Counted from the stretch's first letter, positions 46,354 to 54,541 are shown. The stretch is DNA of 64,000 bases from Actinomadura fibrosa (GCF_900659615.1 NZ_CAACUY010000004.1:62001-126000); one strand, 5' to 3'. Numbers and translations are program-made. Notes: generated by a model from the sequence alone, not told the origin.

Positions 46354-46425
46354 ACGCGGCCGGGCCCCGGTCAGCTTCCTAGGGCACGCCCGGGGCCCGG
46401 TCCTCCCTTGAGAGGAACCACCATC

Positions 46426-46641
46426 ATGACCCGACGTCGGAGTACGCGGCGAGTACGCCGTACCTCCTGGATCGATGACGTGCTGTCCGCGGGCGTCGTG
46501 GGCGCCGCGCTGTACGTGCTGCTGCACCTCGTCCTGACCGCTCCCGTACCCGTCGCCGCCGTGGTGGCGCTGGTCGGGTTCGGCTTCTGGCTCGGCGTCT
46601 CCACGCCGATCCCGCGGATCGTCTGGAGGCGGCGCCGATGA
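46426..46641 (+). CDS. Small Spd-like membrane protein
   Basis: 71 residues: an Arg-rich N-terminus, two helices (VVGAALYVLLHLVLTA and VAAVVALVGFGFWLGV) and a basic tail. ATG 46426 with GAGAGGA upstream. Overlaps the next gene by 4 bp. Looks like a spread protein of plasmid transfer operons. Confidence 0.7.
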   Translation: MTRRRSTRRVRRTSWIDDVLSAGVVGAALYVLLHLVLTAPVPVAAVVALVGFGFWLGVSTPIPRIVWRRRR

Positions 46642-46916
46642 CGATGTCCCACACCCCGCCGCGGCCGGTCGGCCCCGACCCGTCGCTGTGGGCTCGTCTG
46701 CGCGCCGTCCTGCGCGGCCTGTGGCTCGTCGCCTGGACGGTCGCCCGTACGGCCGCCGCGGCGCCGCTGGCCCTGCTGGGCGCGCGGTTCGGCATCTCCC
46801 CGGGATGGGCGCGCAGGCTCGGCCTGCGCATCGCCGACCGGTACCGGCTCGGCTACCACGGCGCCCGCGAGGGCGACGTCATCGACGACCAGGACGACGA
46901 GGAGGGACGCCGGTGA
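46638..46916 (+). CDS. Small AICE membrane-associated protein
   Basis: 92 residues with one hydrophobic stretch (VARTAAAAPLALLGARFG) and an acidic C-terminus. Overlaps both neighbours by 4 bp. Not recognised; probably part of the transfer or spread module. Confidence 0.65.
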   Translation: MTMSHTPPRPVGPDPSLWARLRAVLRGLWLVAWTVARTAAAAPLALLGARFGISPGWARRLGLRIADRYRLGYHGAREGDVIDDQDDEEGRR

Positions 46917-47275
46917 GCGGCAAGTCCAGGATTCCCGAGCTGGCCGACATCCCGTTCACGGGCGCGAAGTCGATCACGGAGTACTCGCAGGCCGGGCGCC
47001 GGATCTGCCGTGACCTGGCGATCGAGTTCGACATGGGCGCCGAGGAGGTCTACCAGGCGCTCGTGGCGACCGCGCGCGGCAACCCGCTGCTGTTCGGCGT
47101 CGACATCCGGATGCGGGCACGGCGGGTGTCCAAGCGGCTCAAGCGCGCCAGCGAGCACCAGGCCGCGGCCGGCGCCGAACTGGTCGCGTTCTGGGCGCAG
47201 TTCCGCAAGGAGTTCGCCGACGTTCTCAACCCGCCCAAGCAGCCCAAGCAGCCGTTCGACTTCAAGGACGAGTGA
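46913..47275 (+). CDS. AICE conserved cytoplasmic protein
   Basis: 120 residues, GTG start overlapping the previous stop (GTGA). Mostly helical (ITEYSQAGRRICRDLAIEFDMGAEEVYQALV, RMRARRVSKRLKRASEHQ) and ending in a Lys/Pro-rich tail. Four bp before the FtsK-like gene, so perhaps an accessory to the translocase. Family not recognised. Confidence 0.7.
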   Translation: MSGKSRIPELADIPFTGAKSITEYSQAGRRICRDLAIEFDMGAEEVYQALVATARGNPLLFGVDIRMRARRVSKRLKRASEHQAAAGAELVAFWAQFRKEFADVLNPPKQPKQPFDFKDE

Positions 47276-47278
47276 CCC

Positions 47279-49273
47279 ATGGCAGACAAGCAGCTCACCG
47301 TCAGCAGCGGCGAAACCTCGTGGGAGCGGGTCAAGGCGGCGCAGGCGTCCAAGCTGATGACGCTCGCGCCGCCGTGGGCGCTGTGGCCGGTCATCGGCGG
47401 TATCGGGACGGCGCTGCACGCGCTGTTCGGGCACGGGACGGCCGCGGCGTGGTCGGCGATCGGCCTGACGCTCGGCGCCGTCCTGCTGACGACCGTGACG
47501 TTCCTCGTCGCCCATGAGCGCGGGTTCCTGGGCCGCGGGTCGGCGACGTGCACCACGGCGGCCGTGTCGATGTGGGTCGACGCGTGCTCGGTCGCCGGGT
47601 TCACGCAGCCGGTCATCCTGTACTTCTGGCTCGCCGGCGGCCTCGTCCTCGCCGCGGCCTGGAACATCCGGACCGCGATCCGCTCCAAGCAGGGCGCGCA
47701 CGGCATCACCGACGCCCTGTCGTTCCTGTTCGACGCCAACAAGGACAAGGCCAGCCTGTCCGGCGCCCGCATGGCCACGCTGGAGGCGGGCGAGCGGAAG
47801 ATCGAGGCGGCGATGGCGCTCCCGGCGGGCGAGAAGACCGTCGGGGACGTCCAGAAGAAGACCGAGCACATCGAGGGCGCGATGGGCCTGCCGCCCGGCG
47901 CGATGACCGTGAGCCCGAACCTCGACCGCGCTGACCTGGCGCACGTCACCATCTCCGATCCGCGGGTGCTGCGGACGCCGTTGCCGTGGCCGGGACCGTC
48001 CCGGCCGGACGCGTCGGTCGCCGAGCTGCTCCGTACGGGCGTGTTCCAGGACGGCACCGACGCCGAGCTGTACCTCGTCGGCGACCACCTCCAGGTGATG
48101 GGGCGGACCGGGTCGGCCAAGTCGCTGGGCGCCGGCTGGAACCTGCTGGCCGAGCTGTTCTCCCGCCCGGATGTCGCCGTGCTGGCCGCGGACCTGTCCA
48201 AGGGCGAGCAGACGCTCGGTCCGTGCCGCGAGGGTCTGCACCGGTTCGAGACGGCCAAGGAGGGTGCGACGGCGCTGATCCGGGACGTCTACGGCCAGAT
48301 CAAGCCCCGTACCGACTGGCTCGCCGCTCGCGGCTTCACCGCGTGGGAACCCGGATGCGGGCTGACGTACTGGGTCGTGTGGTTCGAGGAGGCCGCCAAG
48401 ACCTTCGCGCAGATCAGCGACAAGGACGAGGAGCTGTTCAAGGAGATCGTCAAGGAGATCCGCTCCGCCGGCGGGACGGTCGTGCTCTCCCTCCAGCGCG
48501 CGGACTGGACGCAGATGAGCACGCTCGTCCGCGGGCAGCTCTCCAAGATGTGCTTCGGCGTCGAGAGCAGCGCCGACGCCTCGTTCGGCATCTCCGAGGC
48601 GCAGGACGAGGCCGGGTGCCGTCCCGAGCTGTGGGGCAAGCGCTACCCCGGCATGGCCTACCTGGACGCCACAGGGGTCGACGAGGGACACCTCGCGATG
48701 CCGCTGCGCACGTTTCTGTGGGACAAGTCCGGCGACCAGATGCGCGCGCACTGCTCGCGGTTCCCCGCCGCGGCCAAGCAGATGGACGAGTTCACCGAGG
48801 CCATCACGCGCGGACGTGTCGGCCAGGCCGCGCCGGCGGGAACACCTACCGGCGTGACCGAGGACGAGGACGAGCGCGACGAGCGCGACGACCAGGGCGA
48901 CGAGGAGTGGACGCCCACGGTGGCGACCGAGGACCCGGACCCCTCTATCCGGACCACGCTCGACGACCCGATCGAGGACGACCCGGACGACGCCGAGTTC
49001 ACGTTCACGCGGCCCGCGCAACGGCTCACGTCCGCCGAGACGCGGACGGCGATCCTGAGCCAGTTGGCGGCCTGGATGGACGAAGGCAAGGAGGACTTCA
49101 GCACCAAGGACCTGGCGCCGATCTGGACGGCTGCGGGCACGTCCCGGCCGACCGTGCAGCGCATCCTCGCCAAGCTCCGCGACGAGGACGGCGTCATCGG
49201 CTACGACGAGACGAGCCAGCGGCACACGCTGTTGCAGCGGCCGGGCGCGGTGCCCGAGCGGGTGCCGGTGTAG
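47279..49273 (+). CDS. TraB/FtsK-like DNA translocase of the AICE
   Basis: 664 residues. Two to three N-terminal helices (~33-125: LWPVIGGIGTALHALFGHG, VILYFWLAGGLVLAAAWNI), a central FtsK/SpoIIIE ATPase, and a C-terminal winged-helix-like end (SQLAAWMDEGKEDFSTKDLAPIWTAAGTSRPTVQRILAKL). The P-loop reads GRTGSAKS, with Ala where GxxxxGK[ST] has Gly; the Walker B region is VVWFEEAAK, Glu-Glu in place of Asp-Glu. In Streptomyces, TraB moves double-stranded plasmid DNA between hyphae. Variants of both motifs may mark a subfamily or altered ATP use. Confidence 0.88.
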   Translation: MADKQLTVSSGETSWERVKAAQASKLMTLAPPWALWPVIGGIGTALHALFGHGTAAAWSAIGLTLGAVLLTTVTFLVAHERGFLGRGSATCTTAAVSMWVDACSVAGFTQPVILYFWLAGGLVLAAAWNIRTAIRSKQGAHGITDALSFLFDANKDKASLSGARMATLEAGERKIEAAMALPAGEKTVGDVQKKTEHIEGAMGLPPGAMTVSPNLDRADLAHVTISDPRVLRTPLPWPGPSRPDASVAELLRTGVFQDGTDAELYLVGDHLQVMGRTGSAKSLGAGWNLLAELFSRPDVAVLAADLSKGEQTLGPCREGLHRFETAKEGATALIRDVYGQIKPRTDWLAARGFTAWEPGCGLTYWVVWFEEAAKTFAQISDKDEELFKEIVKEIRSAGGTVVLSLQRADWTQMSTLVRGQLSKMCFGVESSADASFGISEAQDEAGCRPELWGKRYPGMAYLDATGVDEGHLAMPLRTFLWDKSGDQMRAHCSRFPAAAKQMDEFTEAITRGRVGQAAPAGTPTGVTEDEDERDERDDQGDEEWTPTVATEDPDPSIRTTLDDPIEDDPDDAEFTFTRPAQRLTSAETRTAILSQLAAWMDEGKEDFSTKDLAPIWTAAGTSRPTVQRILAKLRDEDGVIGYDETSQRHTLLQRPGAVPERVPV

Positions 49274-49291
49274 ATGAGAGGAGTAGCAGGC

Positions 49292-49495
49292 ATGGCGAAC
49301 GGTACGCTGCGGCCCCGCCGCGAGACGCTGGAGGAGGCGCGCGAGCGGGGGAAGCCGGACGACATCAGCGACAGGGCATGGGAGCTCTACCTCGGTTCGC
49401 TCGATCCCGAGATACAGGCGCTCGTCCGGCGGGCGCCGAAGATGACGCCCGAGCAGGCCGCGCGCCTGCGGCGCCTGTGGAACGGCGGAGGCTGA
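49292..49495 (+). CDS. Small AICE protein
   Basis: 67 residues, charged and helical (TLEEARERGKPDDISDRAWELYLGSLDPE). ATG 49292 with GAGGAG eight bases upstream; an ATG at 49274 is also in frame. Last gene of the transfer operon before a terminator. Function unknown. Confidence 0.65.
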   Translation: MANGTLRPRRETLEEARERGKPDDISDRAWELYLGSLDPEIQALVRRAPKMTPEQAARLRRLWNGGG

Positions 49496-49576
49496 CGCAG
49501 GCGCGCACGGCTGCGCACGGGCTGCGCGCCCACGCATGTTGATCATGCTGCCCGCGGGTGCCCACGCCAGTGCCCA

Positions 49577-49608
49577 AGAGGGGTGCCCGCTCAGGTGGGC
49601 ACCCCTCT
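49577..49608. terminator. Bidirectional terminator inside the AICE
   Basis: 12-bp perfect stem AGAGGGGTGCCC (49577-49588) / GGGCACCCCTCT (49597-49608), 8-base loop, between convergent genes. Confidence 0.85.
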
Positions 49609-49650
49609 GACCTGTCTATCCCTCCCCCAGCCCCCGCCCGGGTGCCCGGG

Positions 49651-49887
49651 TCACTCCTTGCGCGGCCGGCCGCCCTTCCGGGCTCGGCGCTCGGCAAGCT
49701 CCCGCTCGGCCTGGTCGAGCTTGGCGCGCTCGTCCTCGTCCCCGTGCTCGCGAACTACGCCGCGCATGTGGTCGACGAGATCCTCCGACCGGTTGCGCGA
49801 GAACACCCGATCGCACACGCTCCCGTACGCCTCCCAGAGCGGATCACTGACGCGCAGCTTCCGGATGGGGGTGTGGTCAGTCGTCAT
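49651..49887 (-). CDS. Small putative DNA-binding regulator (Kor-like)
   Basis: 78 residues: MTTDHTPIRKLRVSDPLWEAYGSVCDRVF, then a charged helical tail ending KGGRPRKE. The start resembles ribbon-helix-helix repressors (basic strand R-K-L-R-V, then helix). Strong GGAGGAG ribosome site. Three TGTGGCCACA palindromes lie immediately upstream, consistent with an autorepressor that also controls the divergent gene. Assignment as RHH is tentative. Confidence 0.65.
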   Translation of the reverse strand: MTTDHTPIRKLRVSDPLWEAYGSVCDRVFSRNRSEDLVDHMRGVVREHGDEDERAKLDQAERELAERRARKGGRPRKE

Positions 49888-49901
49888 CGAGCACTCCTCC
49901 G

Positions 49902-49968
49902 TGTGGCTACAAAGAATCCTGGCACAGCTCTTGTGTGGCCACAAGGTAGCGCTTAGACTGTGGCCACA
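49902..49968. promoter_or_regulatory. Three TGTGGCCACA operators
   Basis: 49902-49911 (TGTGGCTACA, one mismatch), 49934-49943 and 49959-49968 (both perfect TGTGGCCACA). Spacing 32 and 25 bp. Located between the divergent small regulator and the Cys-motif gene. Confidence 0.8.
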
Positions 49969-50083
49969 GGGTTTAGCGGTACCGACGAAACCGCCCCAAG
50001 TCCCTCCGCCACAGGGAACGGGCCCCGCCCGGCGACACCACCGCCAGACGAGGCCCTTGACCGGACACAGGAGGTCCGACCCA

Positions 50084-50668
50084 GTGAACGAGCGTAACCA
50101 CCACCCCGCAGCCCCGCCCGCGACGACACGGGAGCACGTCGCCGGCACCGCCCTGTCCCCCTCCGAGCGTCCGGCCCGTCCGGGCGAGACCTGCACGTGC
50201 GGCCGTATGGCGACGACCGTGTTCCTCACCGAGCGGTTCGGCGAGGTCGGGTACTGCGGCCAGCAGCACCCCCGCGCCGCCGAGCCGTACGGCGCGGACG
50301 AGAACGAGCCGTGCAAGGAGTGCGGCACCATGGAGTTCCTCTACCTCGACCAGGTCAACGACGCCAAGCGCCTCGCGTGCTCGCTGCCGCACTCGACGCC
50401 CGGCGGCGGGACGACCAAGGACGCGCGTCGTCCCATGACCCCCGACGAGCGGGCCCTCACGGCGGCGGAGACGGCGACCCTGCTGCGCCGCATCGCCAAG
50501 CGCATCGAGCGCGAGCACGGGAAGACGGCCGGGCGCACGATGTGGAGGGCGCTCGACGCGGTGTTCTCCCAGAGCACCACCGACGACGAGGCGGCCGAGC
50601 TTCTCGGTCTCGTCGGCCACGCGCGGTGGGACGAGGCCGCCCGGCGGATGGACGAGCTGAAGGTCTGA
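50084..50668 (+). CDS. AICE protein with two Cys-pair motifs
   Basis: 194 residues, GTG with AGGAGGT upstream. CTCGRM, YCGQQH and CKECGT suggest a zinc-binding N-terminal half; the C-terminal half is helical (ALTAAETATLLRRIAKRIEREHGKTAGRTMWRALDAVF). Not recognised. Under the TGTGGCCACA operators. Confidence 0.7.
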   Translation: MNERNHHPAAPPATTREHVAGTALSPSERPARPGETCTCGRMATTVFLTERFGEVGYCGQQHPRAAEPYGADENEPCKECGTMEFLYLDQVNDAKRLACSLPHSTPGGGTTKDARRPMTPDERALTAAETATLLRRIAKRIEREHGKTAGRTMWRALDAVFSQSTTDDEAAELLGLVGHARWDEAARRMDELKV

Positions 50669-50693
50669 GTTGAGCTGATCTCAACCCAGGTCG

Positions 50694-50735
50694 GAGACCT
50701 GCATCGCCCTTATGGGGGGTGCAGGTCTCTTCGTT
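50694..50735 (+). terminator. Terminator after the Cys-motif gene
   Basis: Stem GAGACCTGCA (50694-50703) / TGCAGGTCTC (50720-50729), then TTCGTTT. The rest of the 50669-50938 gap shows no further feature. Confidence 0.75.
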
Positions 50736-50938
50736 TCTACATCGTCCCTGGTCAGCCTGCCCGTAAGGAAGTTGACGGCGGGCGCGACCTGCGGAAACGT
50801 CAACCACTAGGCGCTGCCCGGCAGTCGCCAGGCTGGGGGCGACGAGAGACGAGTCGACCATATGCACCCCGACCTCAACATGGTCCCGACCTGGGCGAAC
50901 ACCATGTGCGCGGTGCCGGGGACATGGTGCGCCGGGCG

Positions 50939-51178
50939 TCAGTCCTCGGCCGGCTTCACGAACGTCCCGCGACCGGGCGAGGTGACGACCAGGCCCTCGT
51001 CACGGAGCGCGTCGACCGCCTTCTTGACCGTCTTGGCGTTCAGCCCGAACTCCTCCTCCAGAGCGACGAGGCTCGGGAGCCGCTTGCCCGGCGCGTACGT
51101 GCCGTCCTCGATCCGCTCGCGCAGGAGCGCCAGCAGTTGCAGCCATGGCGCGGTCACGTCGTCGGGGTCGATGGACAT
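50939..51178 (-). CDS. Minimal GntR-family regulator (HTH only)
   Basis: 79 residues: just the GntR winged helix, LLALLRERIEDGTYAPGKRLPSLVALEEEFGLNAKTVKKAVDALRDEGLV then SPGRGTFV. No effector domain follows. ATG 51178; the open frame to 51724 has no sense. GntR proteins (KorSA in pSAM2) repress AICE replication and transfer genes, though KorSA is longer. A CACACCATGGTGTG palindrome lies 55 bp upstream. Confidence 0.85.
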   Translation of the reverse strand: MSIDPDDVTAPWLQLLALLRERIEDGTYAPGKRLPSLVALEEEFGLNAKTVKKAVDALRDEGLVVTSPGRGTFVKPAED

Positions 51179-51232
51179 GATCGAAACGCTACGTGACCAG
51201 GGGAAACCCTTCCAAGGTAGGGTGCACCGTGG

Positions 51233-51246
51233 CACACCATGGTGTG
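51233..51246. promoter_or_regulatory. Palindrome CACACCATGGTGTG
   Basis: Perfect 14-bp palindrome between the divergent GntR gene and the plus-strand gene at 51369. GGTGCACC (51221-51228) nearby is a second, smaller one. Probable GntR operator. Confidence 0.65.
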
Positions 51247-51368
51247 GGGGCGTAGCATCGTCCTCACGTTCCGCCACGGCGGGACGAGGCGCGGTCGCCC
51301 GCCCGGCGTCCCCGGGAACCCCGACCGGCGGGGACCGCGTCTCCCCTCCCCGACTCTGGAGCCGAGCC

Positions 51369-51665
51369 ATGGACACCGTCGTCGACACCAGCTCGCCGCC
51401 CTCACGCCTGTACGCCCTGGGCGCCCGATTGACCGTCCACGGGTTTGAGACGGTGCTCACCGCGCGCGGCCTGTCCGTGCTGAACCATGAGGCGCCCGGA
51501 TGCTGCGACCTCGTCTCGTGCCGCTCCGACTGCATCCAGTGCAGGCCCCGCCGTGACGACAGCGACCGCCTGTGGTTCTTCACGAGCTGGGGGCACCCGA
51601 TCGCCGAGGCCGAGCGCGTGATCGATGCGGCCGTCCTGGTCGCTGGGTATCTCAGGATCGGGTGA
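51369..51665 (+). CDS. Small Cys-rich AICE protein
   Basis: 98 residues. ALGARLTVHGFETVLTARGLSVLNHEAPGCCDLVSCRSDCIQCRPR carries five Cys in a short span, then LWFFTSWGHPIAEAERVIDAA. ATG 51369. Not recognised. Divergent from the GntR gene. Confidence 0.6.
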   Translation: MDTVVDTSSPPSRLYALGARLTVHGFETVLTARGLSVLNHEAPGCCDLVSCRSDCIQCRPRRDDSDRLWFFTSWGHPIAEAERVIDAAVLVAGYLRIG

Positions 51666-51799
51666 AGCCGGGGCGGCGCCGCCGGGACACCCCCGAGGCT
51701 CGGCCGCGCCGTCCCTCCACACACCGCGGGCCCGGCGGACTGTCGGGGAAGTCGGGTCCGCGGGCAGACTGGACGTCCGCCCGTCAGGGCGTCCAGAAC

Positions 51800-51839
51800 G
51801 AGCCGGGTCGGTCACTACGCGGGTGGACCGGCCCGGCTC
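51800..51839 (-). terminator. Hairpin after the HEAAH gene
   Basis: GAGCCGGGTCGGTC (51800-51813) pairs with GACCGGCCCGGCTC (51826-51839) with one internal mismatch. It ends the long leftward operon 52-57 kb. Confidence 0.6.
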
Positions 51840-51869
51840 ACCTGCGTCCGGCCGGATGCGGAGGAGAGG

Positions 51870-52466
51870 TCACCCGCCGAACGTCATCGGCTCGCCGTTC
51901 GCCTGGCCGAGCAGCTCGGCGAACGCCAGGACCTCCGTGTGGTTCTCGCGCAGGATGCGGAACGCCTTGGTCTCGGCCTCCCGGATGCGGAAAGGATCGC
52001 CGCCTGTGTGGCGGAGGAGGCGCTGCCGGTCGTCGCCGCACCCGAACCGGTTCCCGGCCGGCAGGACGTGACAGCGAAGCCCGTGCACCCACTGGTCGGC
52101 CGCCGCGTACACGGTGGCGCTCGCCTGGTCGCTCGGAGTGCGGAACCGCGTCAGGCCGCCGCCACCGAGCCGGGCGACCACGTCCACCAGCGTCACGCCC
52201 GGCAGATGCCGCGCGACCACCGCGTGGGCGGCCTCGTGCTCGCAGGTGGTACGGAACTCCACGTCGTAGTCGCCGCTCCACGACCGCCGGGCGAACTCGT
52301 GGATGTCGTCGGCCACGTGCCTGCGCGGGCCGTCCCCGAGCACGCGCGCCCGCATGAGGCTGGTGAACAGGTCGTTGCCGAGGCCGCGCCACTCGTCCAC
52401 CACGGCCCTGTCACGGGCGTCCAGCTCCTCGTACATCTGCCGCACGAGCGCGTCCGACGACGTCAT
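51870..52466 (-). CDS. M41-like protein with HEAAH zinc motif, AICE cargo
   Basis: 198 residues. CEHEAAHAVVARHLPGVTLVDVVARLGGGGLTRF resembles the start of the FtsH (M41) peptidase domain, with HEAAH as HExxH and a late Glu-rich helix (REAETKAFRILRENHTEVLAFAELL) that could supply the third ligand. No AAA domain or membrane segment. Its start overlaps the previous small ORF. Function in the element unknown; could cut a host or element regulator. Confidence 0.75.
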   Translation of the reverse strand: MTSSDALVRQMYEELDARDRAVVDEWRGLGNDLFTSLMRARVLGDGPRRHVADDIHEFARRSWSGDYDVEFRTTCEHEAAHAVVARHLPGVTLVDVVARLGGGGLTRFRTPSDQASATVYAAADQWVHGLRCHVLPAGNRFGCGDDRQRLLRHTGGDPFRIREAETKAFRILRENHTEVLAFAELLGQANGEPMTFGG

Positions 52467-52582
52467 GACCGCACCTCACCGGATGCGGCGCTGCGGTGCC
52501 CGTCCTGCGGTCCTGAGCCGTCCCGGGGCATCTGCCGGGCCTCACTCCGGAGTCCGCGCACCCGGGCGATCTGCCGGGTCAC
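52463..52582 (-). CDS. Possible 39-residue ORF
   Basis: GTG 52582, ends with ATGA overlap on the next gene. Basic and polar, no recognisable features. The overlap is the only support. Confidence 0.3.
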   Translation of the reverse strand: MTRQIARVRGLRSEARQMPRDGSGPQDGHRSAASGEVRS

Positions 52583-52601
52583 GCTGGCGGGCGTTGGGAC
52601 C

Positions 52602-53015
52602 TCACGCGCTTCGGCGGTGCCCGTAGGCGAGGACGAGCCCTCGATCCAGGAGCCACCGGCCCCCGACCTGGCGCCCCATGCCCTCGGCCGCGAGCTGGCG
52701 GATGCGCCGCTCGGAGAGGCCGAGGAGGGCTGCCGCCTGCGCTGTGTCGATCTCATGCACCGAGGATGCGGCGGCTTCCGCGAGCTGCTCGGCAGCGCTT
52801 CCGTCCACGGCAACGGGGAGCGCCTCGTACTCCGCGGCGGCCCGGCGGAGCGCCCGCCGTGCGGCGTCCAGCTCGGGGCGAATCCAGGGCTGCGCCTGCG
52901 CCATGCGGTCGAGCTGCTCGGCGACGCGGGGCGAGACCATCAGGGCGTGCAGAGCGTAGGCGGCGAACCCCGTGACGAGCGCGCCCTCGACGTAGCGGGA
53001 CGGCGGGTCGGTCAC
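52602..53015 (-). CDS. AICE protein with C-terminal helix-turn-helix
   Basis: 137 residues. The N-terminal helical half ends in a short MerR/excisionase-like HTH: IDTAQAAALLGLSERRIRQLAAEGMGRQVGGRWLLDRGLVLAY. GTG 53015 overlaps the upstream stop. Probably DNA-binding, part of the replication operon or its control. Confidence 0.7.
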   Translation of the reverse strand: MTDPPSRYVEGALVTGFAAYALHALMVSPRVAEQLDRMAQAQPWIRPELDAARRALRRAAAEYEALPVAVDGSAAEQLAEAAASSVHEIDTAQAAALLGLSERRIRQLAAEGMGRQVGGRWLLDRGLVLAYGHRRSA

Positions 53016-53263
53016 GGCCACGTCCCGAACCGCTCCCGGAACGGCCGCGGACCGGTCGCACCGCGCTTCACCGCGACCACGTCCGCCAGGACGTCCACCG
53101 CGTCGCCGAGCTCCGTCCGGTCGCCGTGCTCGGCGACGAACGCGAGCCGGGCGCCCTTCCACGCCTCCAGTGAGGCCGACCAGTCACCCGGCCAGTCCGC
53201 GGGCTCGAAGCGCAGCAGGCGGCCGGGGACCTCCGCGCCGCGCACGCGGTCCCGGGGCCTCAC
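53012..53263 (-). CDS. Small AICE protein next to terminase subunit
   Basis: 83 residues from GTG 53263; ADWPGDWSASLEAWKGARLAFVAEHGDRTELGDAVDVLADVV. 4-bp overlaps on both sides. Not recognised. Confidence 0.6.
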   Translation of the reverse strand: MRPRDRVRGAEVPGRLLRFEPADWPGDWSASLEAWKGARLAFVAEHGDRTELGDAVDVLADVVAVKRGATGPRPFRERFGTWP

Positions 53264-53625
53264 GCCACACCCCGCGGCCCGTACACGCCCCGGACGCCCA
53301 CCCGGCGCTGCGGACGGCGCGTCACGCCCTCGTCCTCCTCGCCCGCGGGCAGCCGCAGGGCAGCCGCGAGCCGGGCGTAGGCGATGCGGAGCTGCCGGGC
53401 CTCGACGAGCGCCGGGTGCACGCGGGTGTTGCCGGTGTGGTCGACGACCGTGGGCCCCTCGTCGGCCACGAGCGCGGCCAGCGTGTCGAGCATGTCGACC
53501 GTCCGGCACATCTCCAGCAGGAGGCCCCGCTCGTGCTCCTCCAGCTCGTAGCGCTCTTGCACCTCGCGCCACAGCCGCCGACCGGACGCCTTCAGCTCGG
53601 CCGGCGCCTTCGGGATCTTCGTCAT
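53260..53625 (-). CDS. P27-family phage terminase small subunit-like protein
   Basis: 121 residues. LKASGRRLWREVQERYELEEHERGLLLEMCRTVDMLDTLAALV, then HPALVEARQLRIAYARLAAALRLP, the typical P27 pattern. No large terminase or other head gene is in the element, so it is not a packaging unit. It may recognise element DNA in replication or transfer, or be a phage relic kept for another use. Confidence 0.85.
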   Translation of the reverse strand: MTKIPKAPAELKASGRRLWREVQERYELEEHERGLLLEMCRTVDMLDTLAALVADEGPTVVDHTGNTRVHPALVEARQLRIAYARLAAALRLPAGEEDEGVTRRPQRRVGVRGVYGPRGVA

Positions 53626-53763
53626 CTGAACCCCTCGTTCGTTTCAGCTCGGGGAGAGAAAATGCTGACTGCGTGTGGGGTCACTGAGGGTCACCCTTAA
53701 AAGACCGTGACCTGCACAGACTCCGAGCCGAGCCCACAAGCCTCTGACCTGCACATACGTCCA

Positions 53764-54018
53764 TCACCGCCTCCGCTTGCCCGCGGCCCGCATGGTGTGC
53801 CCGCGCACCTGGTCGGAGTGCACCATGGCCGCCGTCCGGGCCTGCTCCAGCTCCTCGACCTCGGCCACCAGCGCGGCCAGCGCGGTCCACATGGCGCCGA
53901 GCCGGGGCGAGGTCGCGTCCCACTGGACGGCGTTGCCGGTCCACCTGGCCACCAGCGTCCGCCGCTCGTCGGTCGTGAGCCGAGCGAGCGCGATGCGCAC
54001 ATCATCCGAGGTGCTCAC
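53764..54018 (-). CDS. Small helical AICE protein
   Basis: 84 residues: LARLTTDERRTLVARWTG and a second long helix (ALAALVAEVEELEQARTAAMV). GTG start overlaps the upstream stop. Not recognised. A 138-bp gap (53626-53763) without features follows. Confidence 0.55.
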   Translation of the reverse strand: MSTSDDVRIALARLTTDERRTLVARWTGNAVQWDATSPRLGAMWTALAALVAEVEELEQARTAAMVHSDQVRGHTMRAAGKRRR

Positions 54019-54212
54019 ACGTCACCGTCCCGCACCGCCGGGCAGGCGAAGGTGTGGGCGTACACCACGCGCCACACCATGTGCCCGCCCTCGTCCCGCT
54101 CCACCCGCACGAGGTGCTCACCCCCGCACCCCGCCGTGCACCCGGGCGTGGTGACCAGAGCCTCCAGCAGGTCACCGGGCAGCACGTACAGCAGGTCCAC
54201 GTCTGCACTCAC
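54015..54212 (-). CDS. Small AICE protein
   Basis: 65 residues from GTG 54212. LLYVLPGDLLEALVTTPGCTAGCGG and a WRVVYAHTFACPA tail. 4-bp overlaps on both sides support it. Not recognised. Confidence 0.55.
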   Translation of the reverse strand: MSADVDLLYVLPGDLLEALVTTPGCTAGCGGEHLVRVERDEGGHMVWRVVYAHTFACPAVRDGDV

Positions 54213-54541
54213 AGCGCACCACCGTCCAGCCCATCGAGGTAGCGGTCGAGGTCGGCCCGGACCCTGGCGTCGTCGAGCCGGGCCACGTACCGCAGGTAGC
54301 AGGCGGGCCCCTCCTCGGCGAGGTAGCGCGTCTCGGCGTCCATCACGCTCCGGTCGATCGGGTCGTGAACGTCGATCCGCTCGGCGAGGCGGCGCACGGC
54401 CTCGGCCGCCTGGTCGACGCTGCCGCCGTGCTGGCGGACGAGGCCGTCCCGGAGCGTCGCGCCGAGCTGGTCCATGTGCGCCGTGGTGGCCACGACCATC
54501 GCGCGCGCCTCGGCCAGTTCGTCCCGCGGGTCGTCGGTCAT
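54209..54541 (-). CDS. Helical AICE protein
   Basis: 110 residues, helical and acidic (DELAEARAMVVATTAHMDQLGATLRDGLV). Not recognised. Coupled to neighbours by overlaps. Confidence 0.6.
   Translation of the reverse strand: MTDDPRDELAEARAMVVATTAHMDQLGATLRDGLVRQHGGSVDQAAEAVRRLAERIDVHDPIDRSVMDAETRYLAEEGPACYLRYVARLDDARVRADLDRYLDGLDGGAL

Noticed and set aside
46853..49546. 897-residue minus-strand ORF opposite the AICE translocase
   Set aside because: Codon-shadow of the plus-strand translocase: Arg/His/Pro-rich, no domains, and the plus strand has full homology.
53260..53625. A prophage
   Set aside because: Only a P27 small subunit is present; no capsid, portal, tail or lysis genes, while AICE replication and transfer genes are complete.
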